NCBI GenBank assembly: GCA_050181295.1
Contig: JBFXDI010000085.1
Span: forward strand, 1-17,988
DNA length: 17,988 nt
Direction: 5' to 3'
Source of the DNA: JBFXDI01 sp050181295
GTDB taxonomy: Bacteria > Pseudomonadota > Alphaproteobacteria > Rhizobiales > Aestuariivirgaceae
Under the pieces are notes generated by a model. That model saw only the letters and a program-made list of their open reading frames with translations, made no database searches and was not told the DNA's origin. A program made the translations under genes and the position numbers. Shown here piece by piece: positions 1 through 7,033 of this stretch (position 1 is its first letter; every line of letters starts with the position of its first letter).

Positions 1-968
1 GAGCCCACCGCGTCGCGGCAGGTAATGGAGCCGTCGGCGCGCACGCGCGCGGCATGGCGCTCGTTCGGATCATAGAGCGTGTCGCCGGGCTTGATGAGCC
101 CGCGCTCGACCAGCGCGCCGAAAGGAACGCGGGGCTCGGCGCGCTTGCCCCCCACGACCTTCAGCGCTTCCGTCTCAAGCGGCTCGGTCGCGGCGAGGCG
201 CTTCAGGGCCGCGGCCGCATAGTCCGGATCGCGCTCGATGCCGATGTAGCGGCGCCCGAGCCGCTTGGCGACGACGCCCGTGGTGCCGGTCCCGAAGAAG
301 GGGTCGAGCACCACGTCGCCCGGGTTGGAGGCCGCGAGCAGGATGCGGTGGAGCAGCGCCTCGGGCTTCTGCGTCGGATGCACCTTGACGCCGTCCTCGC
401 CCTTCAGCCTCTCGGCTCCGGTGCAGATCGGAAGCAGCCAGTCGGAGCGCATCTGCAGGTCGTCATTGGCGACCTTCAAGGCATCGTAGTTGAAGGTGTA
501 GGCGCGGTGCTCCTGGCCCTTCGAGGCCCAGATCAGCGTCTCGTGCGCGTTGGCGAAGCGGCGGCCACGGAAATTCGGCATCGGGTTGGTCTTCCGCCAC
601 ACGATGTCGTTCAGGATCCAGAAGCCCAGGTCCTGCAGGACGGCGCCCAGCCTGAAGACATTGTGGTAGCTGCCGATGACCCAGAGGGTGCCCGAATCCT
701 TCAGCACCCGCCGGCATTCGGAAAGCCAGCGGCGGCAGAACACATCGTAGTCGGAAAAGCTCGCGAAGCGGTCCCAGGCCTCCTCGACGCCATCGACACG
801 GCTCTGGTCGGGCCTCAGGAGTTCGCCCGAGAGCTGGAGATTGTAGGGCGGATCGGCGAAGACGAGATCGACGGAGCCGTCCTCGAGTTTTTTCAGCTCC
901 GCAAGCGAATCGCCGACCACCACCGTGTCGGCGAGCGCCTTGAGCCCGCCCTGCGCCCTGAACCCCAT
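1..968 (-). CDS. ccrM: CcrM-type adenine-specific DNA methyltransferase (partial, C-terminus off the edge)
   Basis: Cell-cycle DNA methyltransferase that would methylate adenine in GANTC sites using S-adenosylmethionine. The frame runs open from an ATG at 968 to the window edge, giving 322 residues. Visible motifs are the catalytic DPPYNLQL (about 39-46), HPTQKPE (197-203) and the SAM-binding DPFFGTGTTG (222-231), the order of beta-class enzymes. After about residue 275 comes the extra C-terminal domain that separates CcrM from plain HinfI-like enzymes (VPFGALVERGLIKPGDTLYD region). Caulobacter CcrM is about 358 residues, so a few dozen are missing. A GAGGTG Shine-Dalgarno lies 5 nt before the ATG. 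The gene follows rnhB on the same strand across 136 bp that hold GANTC sites and a CtrA-like half-site, so it probably has its own promoter. The family call is secure; GANTC specificity is inferred from the family. Confidence 0.93.
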   Translation of the reverse strand, partial: MGFRAQGGLKALADTVVVGDSLAELKKLEDGSVDLVFADPPYNLQLSGELLRPDQSRVDGVEEAWDRFASFSDYDVFCRRWLSECRRVLKDSGTLWVIGSYHNVFRLGAVLQDLGFWILNDIVWRKTNPMPNFRGRRFANAHETLIWASKGQEHRAYTFNYDALKVANDDLQMRSDWLLPICTGAERLKGEDGVKVHPTQKPEALLHRILLAASNPGDVVLDPFFGTGTTGVVAKRLGRRYIGIERDPDYAAAALKRLAATEPLETEALKVVGGKRAEPRVPFGALVERGLIKPGDTLYDPNERHAARVRADGSITCRDAVG

Positions 969-999
969 GACCCCACCTCGACGCGCAACGCAACTGACG

Positions 1000-1104
1000 C
1001 CCGCATCATGCGGGAGGTTGGAATCATGGTGAATCGCAATCCGGAGACGTGGTTAACCATTTGCTCCGCGGTTTCCGGGATGACACTGCCGAAGAGCGAG
1101 AATC
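1000..1104 (-). promoter_or_regulatory. ccrM leader/promoter region with GANTC sites and CtrA-like half-site
   Basis: Non-coding DNA between rnhB and ccrM. It holds three GAATC (GANTC) sites at 1021-1025, 1031-1035 and 1100-1104; the first two start exactly 10 bp apart. Upstream of that pair, relative to ccrM, is TTAACCAT at 1053-1060, a good CtrA half-site centred on the palindrome GGTTAACC. Nearer the start is CCCGCAT-C-ATGCGGG (1000-1014). In Caulobacter, ccrM is activated by CtrA and repressed when GANTC sites in its leader become methylated; this layout resembles that. The sites are seen directly; their function is inferred. I cannot place the -10 or -35. Confidence 0.55.
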
Positions 1105-1740
1105 CTATTCCGCCGCGAAGACGAACGCCATCTGCCGCACCGGCGCGAAGGAGCGGCGGTGGTGAATCGAGGGCCCGAGCTCCCTGAGCGCCCGCTGGTG
1201 CTCGGGCGTGCCGTAGCCCTTGTGGCGCGAAAAGCCGTAGCCCGGGCATTCGATGTCGAGCGCGCACATGAGCCGGTCGCGCGTCACCTTGGCAATGATG
1301 GAGGCGGCGGCGATCGAGAGCGAGCGGGCATCGCCCCCGACAATGAGCCGCGTCTCGCAGGAAAGCTTCGGCGCCCGGTTGCCGTCGACGAGCGCGACCG
1401 CCGGCGCTGCGCTGAGCGCCCTCACCGCCTCGGCCATGGCCCAGAGCCTGGCGTTCAGGATGTTGACGGCATCGATCCGCGCGACATCGGCGATGCCGAC
1501 CGCCCAGCCCAGGCAGGCGCCCGCGATCTCGCCGTAGAGTTCTTCCCGCCGCTCCGCGCTGAGCTTCTTCGAATCATTGATGCCCTCGGGCACGTGCCGG
1601 AAGTCGAGCACGACCGCCGCCGCCACCACCGGACCCGCGAGCGGCGCGCAGCCCGCCTCATCGACGCCCGCCACCAGCCCGAGAACAGAAGCCTCGCGCT
1701 CGTGGACGAGATCGGGAGAAGGCGAATCGGGGGCGCGCAT
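1105..1740 (-). CDS. rnhB: ribonuclease HII
   Basis: Cytoplasmic endonuclease that cuts the RNA strand of RNA-DNA hybrids and starts removal of single ribonucleotides from DNA. At 211 residues it has normal family length. The metal-binding acids are visible as D27-E28 in GVDEAG, D119 in LVDGN and D137 in GGDARS, and the typical INDSKKL, SIAAASIIAKVTRD and GYGFSRHKGYGTPEH blocks are present. The usual GRG motif right after DEA, which contacts the RNA-DNA junction in RNase HII structures, reads G30-C31-A32 here, a notable departure. The ATG at 1740 lies 21 bp after the radical SAM stop codon, so the two are probably co-transcribed and may share the SOS-type promoter upstream. The gene order rnhB-ccrM is common in alphaproteobacteria. 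Confidence 0.93.
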   Translation of the reverse strand: MRAPDSPSPDLVHEREASVLGLVAGVDEAGCAPLAGPVVAAAVVLDFRHVPEGINDSKKLSAERREELYGEIAGACLGWAVGIADVARIDAVNILNARLWAMAEAVRALSAAPAVALVDGNRAPKLSCETRLIVGGDARSLSIAAASIIAKVTRDRLMCALDIECPGYGFSRHKGYGTPEHQRALRELGPSIHHRRSFAPVRQMAFVFAAE

Positions 1741-1761
1741 GGCCCCAGCATCGCGCGGGCC

Positions 1762-2892
1762 TCAGAGGAGCGTCAACTGCTCACCGGGCTGGGGAGGCTT
1801 CCGGAAGTGCTCGAGCGTGAGCTTGCGGCGTTCCTTGTTGAGCCCCGCCCGTCTCGCCGCGAGCTCGAAGCGGCGGCCGATGGTCCAGGCATAGGGCCCG
1901 GTCCCGGTCTGCCTGCGGCCCCAGGTCGAGTCGTAGTCTTTGCCCTGGCGCGTGTCGCGGACCATCGAGAGGACGTGCGCGGCGCGGTCGGGGAAGGCGT
2001 TCTGGATCCACTCGCGGAAGATGTCGCGCACCTCAAGCGGCAGGCGGAGCAGCACATAGCCCGCGGCGCCGGCGCCCGCCGCCGCCACCGACTTCAGGAT
2101 CGCCTCGATCTCCTTGTCGTTGAGCGCCGGAATGATGGGCGCGACCATGGCCGTCACCGGCACGCCGGCCTCCGCCAGCATCTCGATCGTCTTCAGCCGC
2201 TTCGAAGGCGTCGCCGCGCGAGGCTCCATGGCGCGCGCCACGCGCGGGTCGAGGCTCGTCACCGACACCGCCACCTTGACGAGATTGCGCTCCGCCATGG
2301 GCTTCAGGATGTCGAGGTCGCGCGTGACCAGCGCCGACTTGGTGACGATGCCGACCGGATGACCGAACTCGGCCATCACCTCCAGCACCTGGCGCGTGAT
2401 GCGGTAGCGCCGCTCGATCGGCTGGTAGGGATCGGTGTTGGCGCCGAGCGCGATGGTGGCGGGCTCATAGCCCGGCGCCGACAGCTCCTTGCGCAGAAGT
2501 TCGGCGGCGTTGGTCTTGGCGAAGAGCTTCGTTTCGAAGTCGAGGCCGGGCGACAGTCCCATGTTGGCGTGCGTCGGGCGCGCGTAGCAGTAGGCGCAGC
2601 CATGCTCGCAGCCGCGATAGGGGTTGATCGAGCGGTCGAAGGAGATGTCGGGGGAATTGTTGCGGGTGATGATCGAGCGCGCGGTCTCGACCGTCACCTC
2701 GGTTTTGAGCGCCGGGAGATCGCCGAGCCCCTCCCATCCGTCATCGAAAAGGGCGCGCCGGTCGGCCTCGAAACGGCCGCTCTCGTTGGAGCGGGCGCCG
2801 CGGCCCCGCTCTCGCCACGGCAGGCTCGCCGGCGGCCGGTAGGCCTCCGCCGAGGGATCGAACCGCTGCCTTCTGTCGATGAGCGTCGCCAT
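1762..2892 (-). CDS. PA0069-family radical SAM protein (SplB-like)
   Basis: Radical S-adenosylmethionine enzyme of the PA0069 family, related to the spore photoproduct lyase group; the substrate is unknown. The 376-residue protein has the cluster-binding CxxxCxxC motif as C95, C99 and C102 (GCEHGCAYCYARPTH), preceded by the family signature IITRNNSPDISFDRSINPYRG (about 74-94). Further family blocks are ALGANTDPYQPIE and GIVTKSALVTRDLDIL. The N-terminus (RQRFDPSAEAYRPP, then PWRERGRGARSN) also looks typical. The ATG at 2892 follows a predicted -10 box by only 6 nt and has almost no Shine-Dalgarno spacing, so the mRNA may be leaderless. It leads an operon with rnhB. The overlapping SOS box suggests DNA-damage induction, which would fit a repair role, but that is inference. 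Confidence 0.9.
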   Translation of the reverse strand: MATLIDRRQRFDPSAEAYRPPASLPWRERGRGARSNESGRFEADRRALFDDGWEGLGDLPALKTEVTVETARSIITRNNSPDISFDRSINPYRGCEHGCAYCYARPTHANMGLSPGLDFETKLFAKTNAAELLRKELSAPGYEPATIALGANTDPYQPIERRYRITRQVLEVMAEFGHPVGIVTKSALVTRDLDILKPMAERNLVKVAVSVTSLDPRVARAMEPRAATPSKRLKTIEMLAEAGVPVTAMVAPIIPALNDKEIEAILKSVAAAGAGAAGYVLLRLPLEVRDIFREWIQNAFPDRAAHVLSMVRDTRQGKDYDSTWGRRQTGTGPYAWTIGRRFELAARRAGLNKERRKLTLEHFRKPPQPGEQLTLL

Positions 2893-2898
2893 GCCTCA

Positions 2899-2931
2899 AA
2901 ACTAGGTTGCCGGTGAGAACAAATCAAGAAC
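2899..2931 (-). promoter_or_regulatory. predicted LexA (SOS) box overlapping a sigma70-like promoter
   Basis: On the minus strand the sequence reads GTTC-TTGATTT-GTTC (plus strand GAAC 2917-2920, seven bases, GAAC 2928-2931). This is an exact match to the alphaproteobacterial LexA operator GTTC-N7-GTTC. Inside it lies a -35-like TTGATT (2922-2927), then a 17-bp spacer, then a -10-like TAGTTT (2899-2904). The radical SAM ATG begins 6 nt after the -10. A repressor bound here would cover the -35 box. All spacings are read directly from the sequence; LexA binding is inferred. Confidence 0.72.
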
Positions 2932-2994
2932 AAACAGATGTCCGCCTACTGAAAGAATCCGGATCGGGCCCGACGGGTTCCAAGGCCTGAAAAT

Positions 2995-3092
2995 GTCATC
3001 CCGGAAGCCGCAAAGCGGCTGTCCGGGATCGGGACCGTGAGAGCGGCTGAAAGCGGATCCCGGATCGGACCTTGCGGTCCGTCCGGGATGAC
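2995..3092. repeat. double-hairpin intergenic repeat, copy A
   Basis: 98-bp element with outer ends GTCATCCCGGA and TCCGGGATGAC. It holds two hairpins, each closed by ATCCCGGA/TCCGGGAT: the first encloses AGCCGC-aaa-GCGGCT and the second GGACC-ttgc-GGTCC. A second copy lies in inverted orientation at 6004-6100 with about 11 differences over the length. It sits beyond the 3' end of the DUF1127 gene and upstream of the radical SAM promoter. The intervening bases at 2932-2994 show nothing recognisable. Confidence 0.85.
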
Positions 3093-3120
3093 GGCGGGGG
3101 CAGGGCGTGGCACCGCACCC

Positions 3121-3417
3121 TCACGGATAACGCTCGTAGATGCCGTCGGCGGCGCGGCGGTAGCCGATGTCCTTGAGCTGCTCATGCGAGAGCTGGTCGA
3201 GGGCGATGCGGGTGCGCCGGAAAGCACGGTAGAGCCGAAAGCCCTTGGCGAGCCAGCGGGGCCAGCCCGGCCAGGCGCTCTCCGGTGTCGCGGGCTCCTC
3301 GTGATGCGCGACGGGCGCCGGAGCGGGACGGAAAAGCACGATCCGCTCGGCCCTCTGGTTGACCAGGAAGGGCTCGGCCTCGATGAACTGGTGATTGCGA
3401 TTGACGATCTGGTTCAT
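3121..3417 (-). CDS. DUF1127 domain-containing small protein
   Basis: 98-residue protein ending in a DUF1127 segment (about 60-88) with the typical arginine-rich helix followed by LDQLSHEQLKDIGYRR. The N-terminal half is proline-rich and not conserved in any way I recognise. DUF1127 proteins are common in alphaproteobacteria; some small members bind RNA or affect phosphate and stress responses, but longer ones like this are mostly uncharacterised. The ATG at 3417 has a GAGGAG ribosome site 9 nt upstream. The gene diverges from the sugar phosphotransferase gene, and a perfect inverted repeat lies between them at 3463-3484. Family call confident, function unknown. Confidence 0.8.
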   Translation of the reverse strand: MNQIVNRNHQFIEAEPFLVNQRAERIVLFRPAPAPVAHHEEPATPESAWPGWPRWLAKGFRLYRAFRRTRIALDQLSHEQLKDIGYRRAADGIYERYP

Positions 3418-3462
3418 GGCTTGGGTCTCCTCATGTTCGAGGACCTCAATCTAGGGCTCGCC

Positions 3463-3484
3463 AGCTGACAACTGCATGTCAGCT
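3463..3484. promoter_or_regulatory. candidate operator: 8-bp perfect inverted repeat in a divergent intergenic region
   Basis: AGCTGACA (3463-3470), six bases, TGTCAGCT (3477-3484). The arms are perfect 8-bp inverted repeats in a 22-bp site, the usual size for a dimeric repressor or activator. It is 46 bp upstream of the DUF1127 ATG and about 120 bp upstream of the sugar phosphotransferase start. No poly-T tract follows, which argues against a terminator. The binding protein cannot be named from the sequence. Confidence 0.45.
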
Positions 3485-3603
3485 TTAACGACCCCGCAAA
3501 AAGACCTTTTCACGGCCGCTTAAGCTTTTCCTGTTAAGCCTCCCGGAAAGCCCGGAAACCCGCGGAAAACAGCGGCTCCGGCAGGGCCAGGGAGATGGGA
3601 AAA

Positions 3604-5040
3604 ATGCGCCAGCCCGTAGCGGCCGAGGGGCGCTCGCGCTTCGTCGATCCGGAGATCGTGCAGCGGCTGCTCAAGACGGCCGATTTCGCGCTGCTCTTCG
3701 CGGGCGCCGTGGTGCTCTATCTCGGGGCTTCCGGCCCGTCGCGGCCCGACATGCCCTCGCTCATAGGCTTCCTGGCGCTCGCCACGGCGCTCGCCTCCAT
3801 GCTGGCGCTGCGGGGCCTCGGGCTCTACGAGATTCCGGCGCTCGCCAACCTGCGGCGCGCCGTCGCCGGCTCGCTCGCCACCACCGTCCTGGTCGGCGCC
3901 GTCGTCCTCGTTCTCGCCGACACGCTGCTCTTTCCCATCGAGCGCGCCTGGCTCACGGGCTGGTTCGCGCTGGCGCTCGCGCATTTCTCGCTCACGCGCC
4001 TCGCCGTCGCGGCCTATGTGCTTCCCAAGGTCCGGACCGGCGCCTTCCGCCAGCGCATCGCCATCGTCGGCGGCGGCAAGGCGGCAGAAGAAGCGATCCA
4101 CCTGCTCGAGACCTCGCCCCACATCTCGGTCGAGATCGTCGGCCTGTTCGATGACCGCAACGACGAGCGGAGCCCCGACAGCGTGCGCGCGCACGCCAAG
4201 ATCGGCGCCATCGCCGACCTCGCGCGCTTCGCCCGCGAGCACCGCGTCGACCTCGTCATAGTCGCCATCCCGCTTTCGGCGGAGACGCGCCTCCTGCAGG
4301 TGCTGAAGCGCCTCTGGGAGCTTCCCGTCGACATCCGCATCTCCGGCCAGGCATCGAAGCTCAAGCTCAGCCCCCGCGCCTATACCAGCCTCGGCAAACT
4401 GCCTTTGCTTTCGGTGTTCGACCGCCCGCTCACCGGCTGGGCCTCATTCCTGAAGGGACTCCTCGACCGGGTGCTCGCCGGCCTCCTCATCGTCGCGCTT
4501 TCGCCCGTGCTCGCCTTGACCGCGCTGGCGGTGAAGCTCGACAGCAAGGGCCCCGCGATCTTCCGGCAGCGGCGCTACGGCTTCAACAACGAGCTGATCG
4601 AGGTCTTCAAGTTCCGCTCGATGTACACCGATCAGTCCGACGCCACGGCCGCCAAGCTCGTGACCAAGGGCGATCCGCGCGTCACCCGCGTCGGGCGCTT
4701 CATCCGCAAAACCTCGCTCGACGAGCTGCCGCAGCTCTTCAACGTGCTCAAGGGCGATCTGTCGCTCGTCGGGCCGCGTCCGCACGCCACGCAGGCGAAG
4801 GCCGCGGAAGCGCTCTACGAGCAGGTGGTCGACGGCTACTTCGCGCGCCACAAGGTCAAGCCCGGCATCACCGGCTGGGCGCAGGTCTCGGGCTGGCGGG
4901 GCGAGACCGACACGACGGAAAAGATCTCCGAGCGTGTGCGCCACGACCTCGAATATATCGACAACTGGTCGCTCGCCTTCGACCTCTACATCCTGCTCAA
5001 GACGCCGCTCGCGCTCATGAAGAGCGAGAACGCCTACTGA
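3604..5040 (+). CDS. exopolysaccharide biosynthesis polyprenyl-phosphate sugar phosphotransferase (WcaJ-like)
   Basis: Inner-membrane enzyme that would move a sugar 1-phosphate from a nucleotide sugar to undecaprenyl phosphate, the first step of exopolysaccharide or capsule repeat-unit synthesis. The 478-residue protein has four N-terminal membrane segments (roughly 28-44, 55-72, 90-108, 118-138), a Rossmann-like middle domain starting IAIVGGGKAAEEA (about 152-165), one membrane or re-entrant helix near 288-310, and the catalytic sugar-transferase domain with FKFRSMYTD, TSLDELPQLFNVLKGDLSLVGPRP and VKPGITGWAQVSGWRGETDT. These are hallmarks of the WcaJ/PssY type. I chose ATG 3604 over ATG 3595 because GGAG at 3591-3594 is 9 nt from the former and touches the latter. 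No other polysaccharide gene is nearby, so this is a stand-alone initiating transferase. The sugar (glucose or galactose) cannot be told. Confidence 0.9.
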   Translation: MRQPVAAEGRSRFVDPEIVQRLLKTADFALLFAGAVVLYLGASGPSRPDMPSLIGFLALATALASMLALRGLGLYEIPALANLRRAVAGSLATTVLVGAVVLVLADTLLFPIERAWLTGWFALALAHFSLTRLAVAAYVLPKVRTGAFRQRIAIVGGGKAAEEAIHLLETSPHISVEIVGLFDDRNDERSPDSVRAHAKIGAIADLARFAREHRVDLVIVAIPLSAETRLLQVLKRLWELPVDIRISGQASKLKLSPRAYTSLGKLPLLSVFDRPLTGWASFLKGLLDRVLAGLLIVALSPVLALTALAVKLDSKGPAIFRQRRYGFNNELIEVFKFRSMYTDQSDATAAKLVTKGDPRVTRVGRFIRKTSLDELPQLFNVLKGDLSLVGPRPHATQAKAAEALYEQVVDGYFARHKVKPGITGWAQVSGWRGETDTTEKISERVRHDLEYIDNWSLAFDLYILLKTPLALMKSENAY

Positions 5041-5057
5041 AGGCATCGCCTTTTTCT

Positions 5058-5141
5058 GTCATGCCAGCGCAGGCTGGCATCCAATGAAGCGGTTCCTTGG
5101 GTGGAAACGCCCTATTGGATTCCGGCCTTCGCCGGAATGAC
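5058..5141. repeat. double-hairpin intergenic repeat, copy C (subtype 2)
   Basis: 84-bp element after the sugar phosphotransferase gene. It begins GTCAT and ends ATGAC. The left hairpin is TGCCAGC-gcag-GCTGGCA and the right hairpin ATTCCGGC-cttc-GCCGGAAT, with CCAATG and CATTGG-like bases (ctattgg) joining them. It shares its left stem and layout with the element at 14039-14124. The remaining bases up to the next start (5142-5302) show no clear promoter by eye. Confidence 0.75.
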
Positions 5142-5314
5142 GGCTTGGGGTGGATTCGCGTCTCCCAACCCTCCTCCCGCATTATTTACGCCGTCATGCA
5201 ACCTGCGACGGCCACGCGGCATTGAAGCCACAAAGGGCACGAGGGTCGCGGGACGCCCAAGTCCGCGCCCAACGCCGCTTTCAGCCCCCCGTGACAACAT
5301 CTGGAGGAGGATCG

Positions 5315-5524
5315 ATGTCCAACCAGACGATCAATGGCCAGGACCGGGCAAAGAGCCGGCAGCCGGAACACACCCAGTCCAGCCGCCAGCGTGTCGAGCA
5401 GGAAAAGCCCCGCAACCCGCAAGGGACGGAGGACCCGCCCCGCGACCCCCACACCGGAGAGACGGGCCGCAATCCGCAGGACGTCGAGCCCGGAACCCGG
5501 CGCAAGGCCGGCTCCTCCACCTGA
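5315..5524 (+). CDS. small disordered hydrophilic protein, unknown function
   Basis: 69-residue protein starting at ATG 5315, preceded by a strong GGAGGAGG ribosome site (5303-5310, spacing 4). I preferred this over upstream in-frame starts because of that site and because upstream sequence is unlike protein. The composition is extreme: rich in Gln, Arg, Pro, Glu, Asp, Asn and Gly with almost no hydrophobic residues, as in NPQGTEDPPRDPHTGETG. It is predicted to be unstructured. It lies 27 bp upstream of the PRC-barrel gene and is probably co-transcribed with it. I recognise no family; similar short hydrophilic proteins next to PRC-barrel genes are often stress-related, but that is only suggestive here. 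Confidence 0.65.
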   Translation: MSNQTINGQDRAKSRQPEHTQSSRQRVEQEKPRNPQGTEDPPRDPHTGETGRNPQDVEPGTRRKAGSST

Positions 5525-5551
5525 CACATGCATTCGAAGGAGAAGACACAC

Positions 5552-5905
5552 ATGGAACGCGCCCATCCCGACCGGAGCCTCATCTCCAGCGACCGCGTGC
5601 AGGGCACGCCCGTCTACAGCCCCAAGGGCGACAAGATCGGCGACATCGACCACCTGATGATCGAGAAGCAGTCCGGAAAGGTCACCTATGCGGTGATGAG
5701 CTTCGGCGGCTTTCTCGGCCTCGGCCACAGCCACTATCCCGTTCCCTGGAGCGCCCTCAAATACAACCCGTCGCTCGAGGGCTACGAGACCGGCATCACC
5801 GAAACCCAGCTCAAGGATTCGCCCGAATTCAGCGACGACGAATGGGCGGACCGCAACTGGGAGGCGCGGGTGCACGACCACTATCGCGCACCCTACTACT
5901 GGTAG
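5552..5905 (+). CDS. PRC-barrel domain-containing protein
   Basis: 117-residue protein with a single PRC-barrel fold covering nearly its whole length: ISSDRVQGTPVYSPKGDKIGDIDHLMIEKQSGKVTYAVMSFGGFLG. The end is acidic and aromatic (HDHYRAPYYW). PRC-barrel proteins of this size are common in alphaproteobacteria; the fold is shared with the photosynthetic reaction centre H subunit and RimM, and it usually mediates protein contacts. The start at 5552 was chosen over ATG 5528 because GAAGGAGAA (5537-5545) sits 6 nt before it. It follows the 69-residue gene closely, and a strong terminator lies 39 bp after its stop, so the pair looks like a two-gene unit. Specific function unknown. Confidence 0.85.
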   Translation: MERAHPDRSLISSDRVQGTPVYSPKGDKIGDIDHLMIEKQSGKVTYAVMSFGGFLGLGHSHYPVPWSALKYNPSLEGYETGITETQLKDSPEFSDDEWADRNWEARVHDHYRAPYYW

Positions 5906-5944
5906 CCCGGGACGCGCGGGCGGGAACTCCGCGCTTCCCCTTTG

Positions 5945-5975
5945 AAAGGGCCGCTCTTTCGCGGCCCTTTCGTTT
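5945..5975 (+). terminator. rho-independent terminator after the PRC-barrel gene
   Basis: A perfect 10-bp stem, AAAGGGCCGC (5945-5954) with GCGGCCCTTT (5961-5970), encloses a 6-nt loop and is followed by CGTTTG. The T tract is short, but the stem is long, GC-rich and unbroken. It is correctly placed after the PRC-barrel stop codon. Confidence 0.8.
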
Positions 5976-6003
5976 GCTCTGACCGCCCCCAACTCCTCGA
6001 GCT

Positions 6004-6100
6004 GTCATCCCGGATGGGCCGCAAGGCCCAGTCCGGGATCCGTTTCCATCGCTCTCACGGTCCCGATCCCGGACAGCCGCTTCGCGACTTCCGGGATGAC
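6004..6100. repeat. double-hairpin intergenic repeat, copy B (inverted relative to copy A)
   Basis: 97-bp element with ends GTCATCCCGGA and TCCGGGATGAC. Its reverse complement aligns with 2995-3092 with about ten substitutions and one single-base gap. In the equivalent of copy A's second hairpin, GGACC-ttgc-GGTCC has become GGGCC-ttgc-GGCCC, a paired change that keeps the stem. Confidence 0.85.
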
Positions 6101-6155
6101 AGGAGACGGAGCAGTCTTTCCCTTCGCCCTTGCCGCTCCCTGCCCCGGCGGCTAG

Positions 6156-6266
6156 ATCACGATGAGTTTGGCTTCCTCAACCCAAACTCATGAACGTGAT
6201 CGATTCCAATGAGTAGAGCATGACGTTGCCCGAAAAGTGCTTCACACTTTTCGGCGTCATGCTCTA
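6156..6266. repeat. two-part hairpin repeat upstream of rph
   Basis: First hairpin: ATCACG + ATGAGTTTGG (6156-6171) pairs with CCAAACTCAT (6182-6191) and CGTGAT (6195-6200). Second hairpin: TAGAGCATGACG (6214-6225) pairs with CGTCATGCTCTA (6255-6266), and nested inside it CCGAAAAGTG (6230-6239) pairs with CACTTTTCGG (6245-6254). The second half, with its TAGAGCATGA ends and CGAAAAGTG core, resembles a mosaic intergenic repeat that I recall from many Hyphomicrobiales genomes. Together with copy B and the terminator this fills most of the 395-bp gap between the PRC-barrel gene and rph. Bases 6267-6300 carry only the rph ribosome site. Confidence 0.8.
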
Positions 6267-6300
6267 GAACCGCCGGCGGCAGCAAAGGCATCAGGGGATC

Positions 6301-7014
<714 letters not shown>

Positions 7015-7033
7015 GGGCTCGGCCCGTTTGCAC

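Noticed and set aside
1159..2916. A 585-codon open frame on the plus strand
   Set aside because: It lies antisense to rnhB and the radical SAM gene, is Arg/His-rich as expected from GC-rich shadow frames, and matches no family.
3463..3484. Lux-type quorum-sensing box
   Set aside because: CTG and CAG are separated by 12 bases instead of 10, and no LuxR or LuxI gene is in the window.
3530..3540. CtrA site before the sugar phosphotransferase (TTAA...TTAA near 3520-3540)
   Set aside because: The two TTAA cores are separated by 10 bases, not the 7 of the CtrA consensus.
5101..5982. A 293-codon plus-strand frame across a repeat and two small genes
   Set aside because: It begins inside a repeat and reads the PRC-barrel and small-protein genes out of frame.
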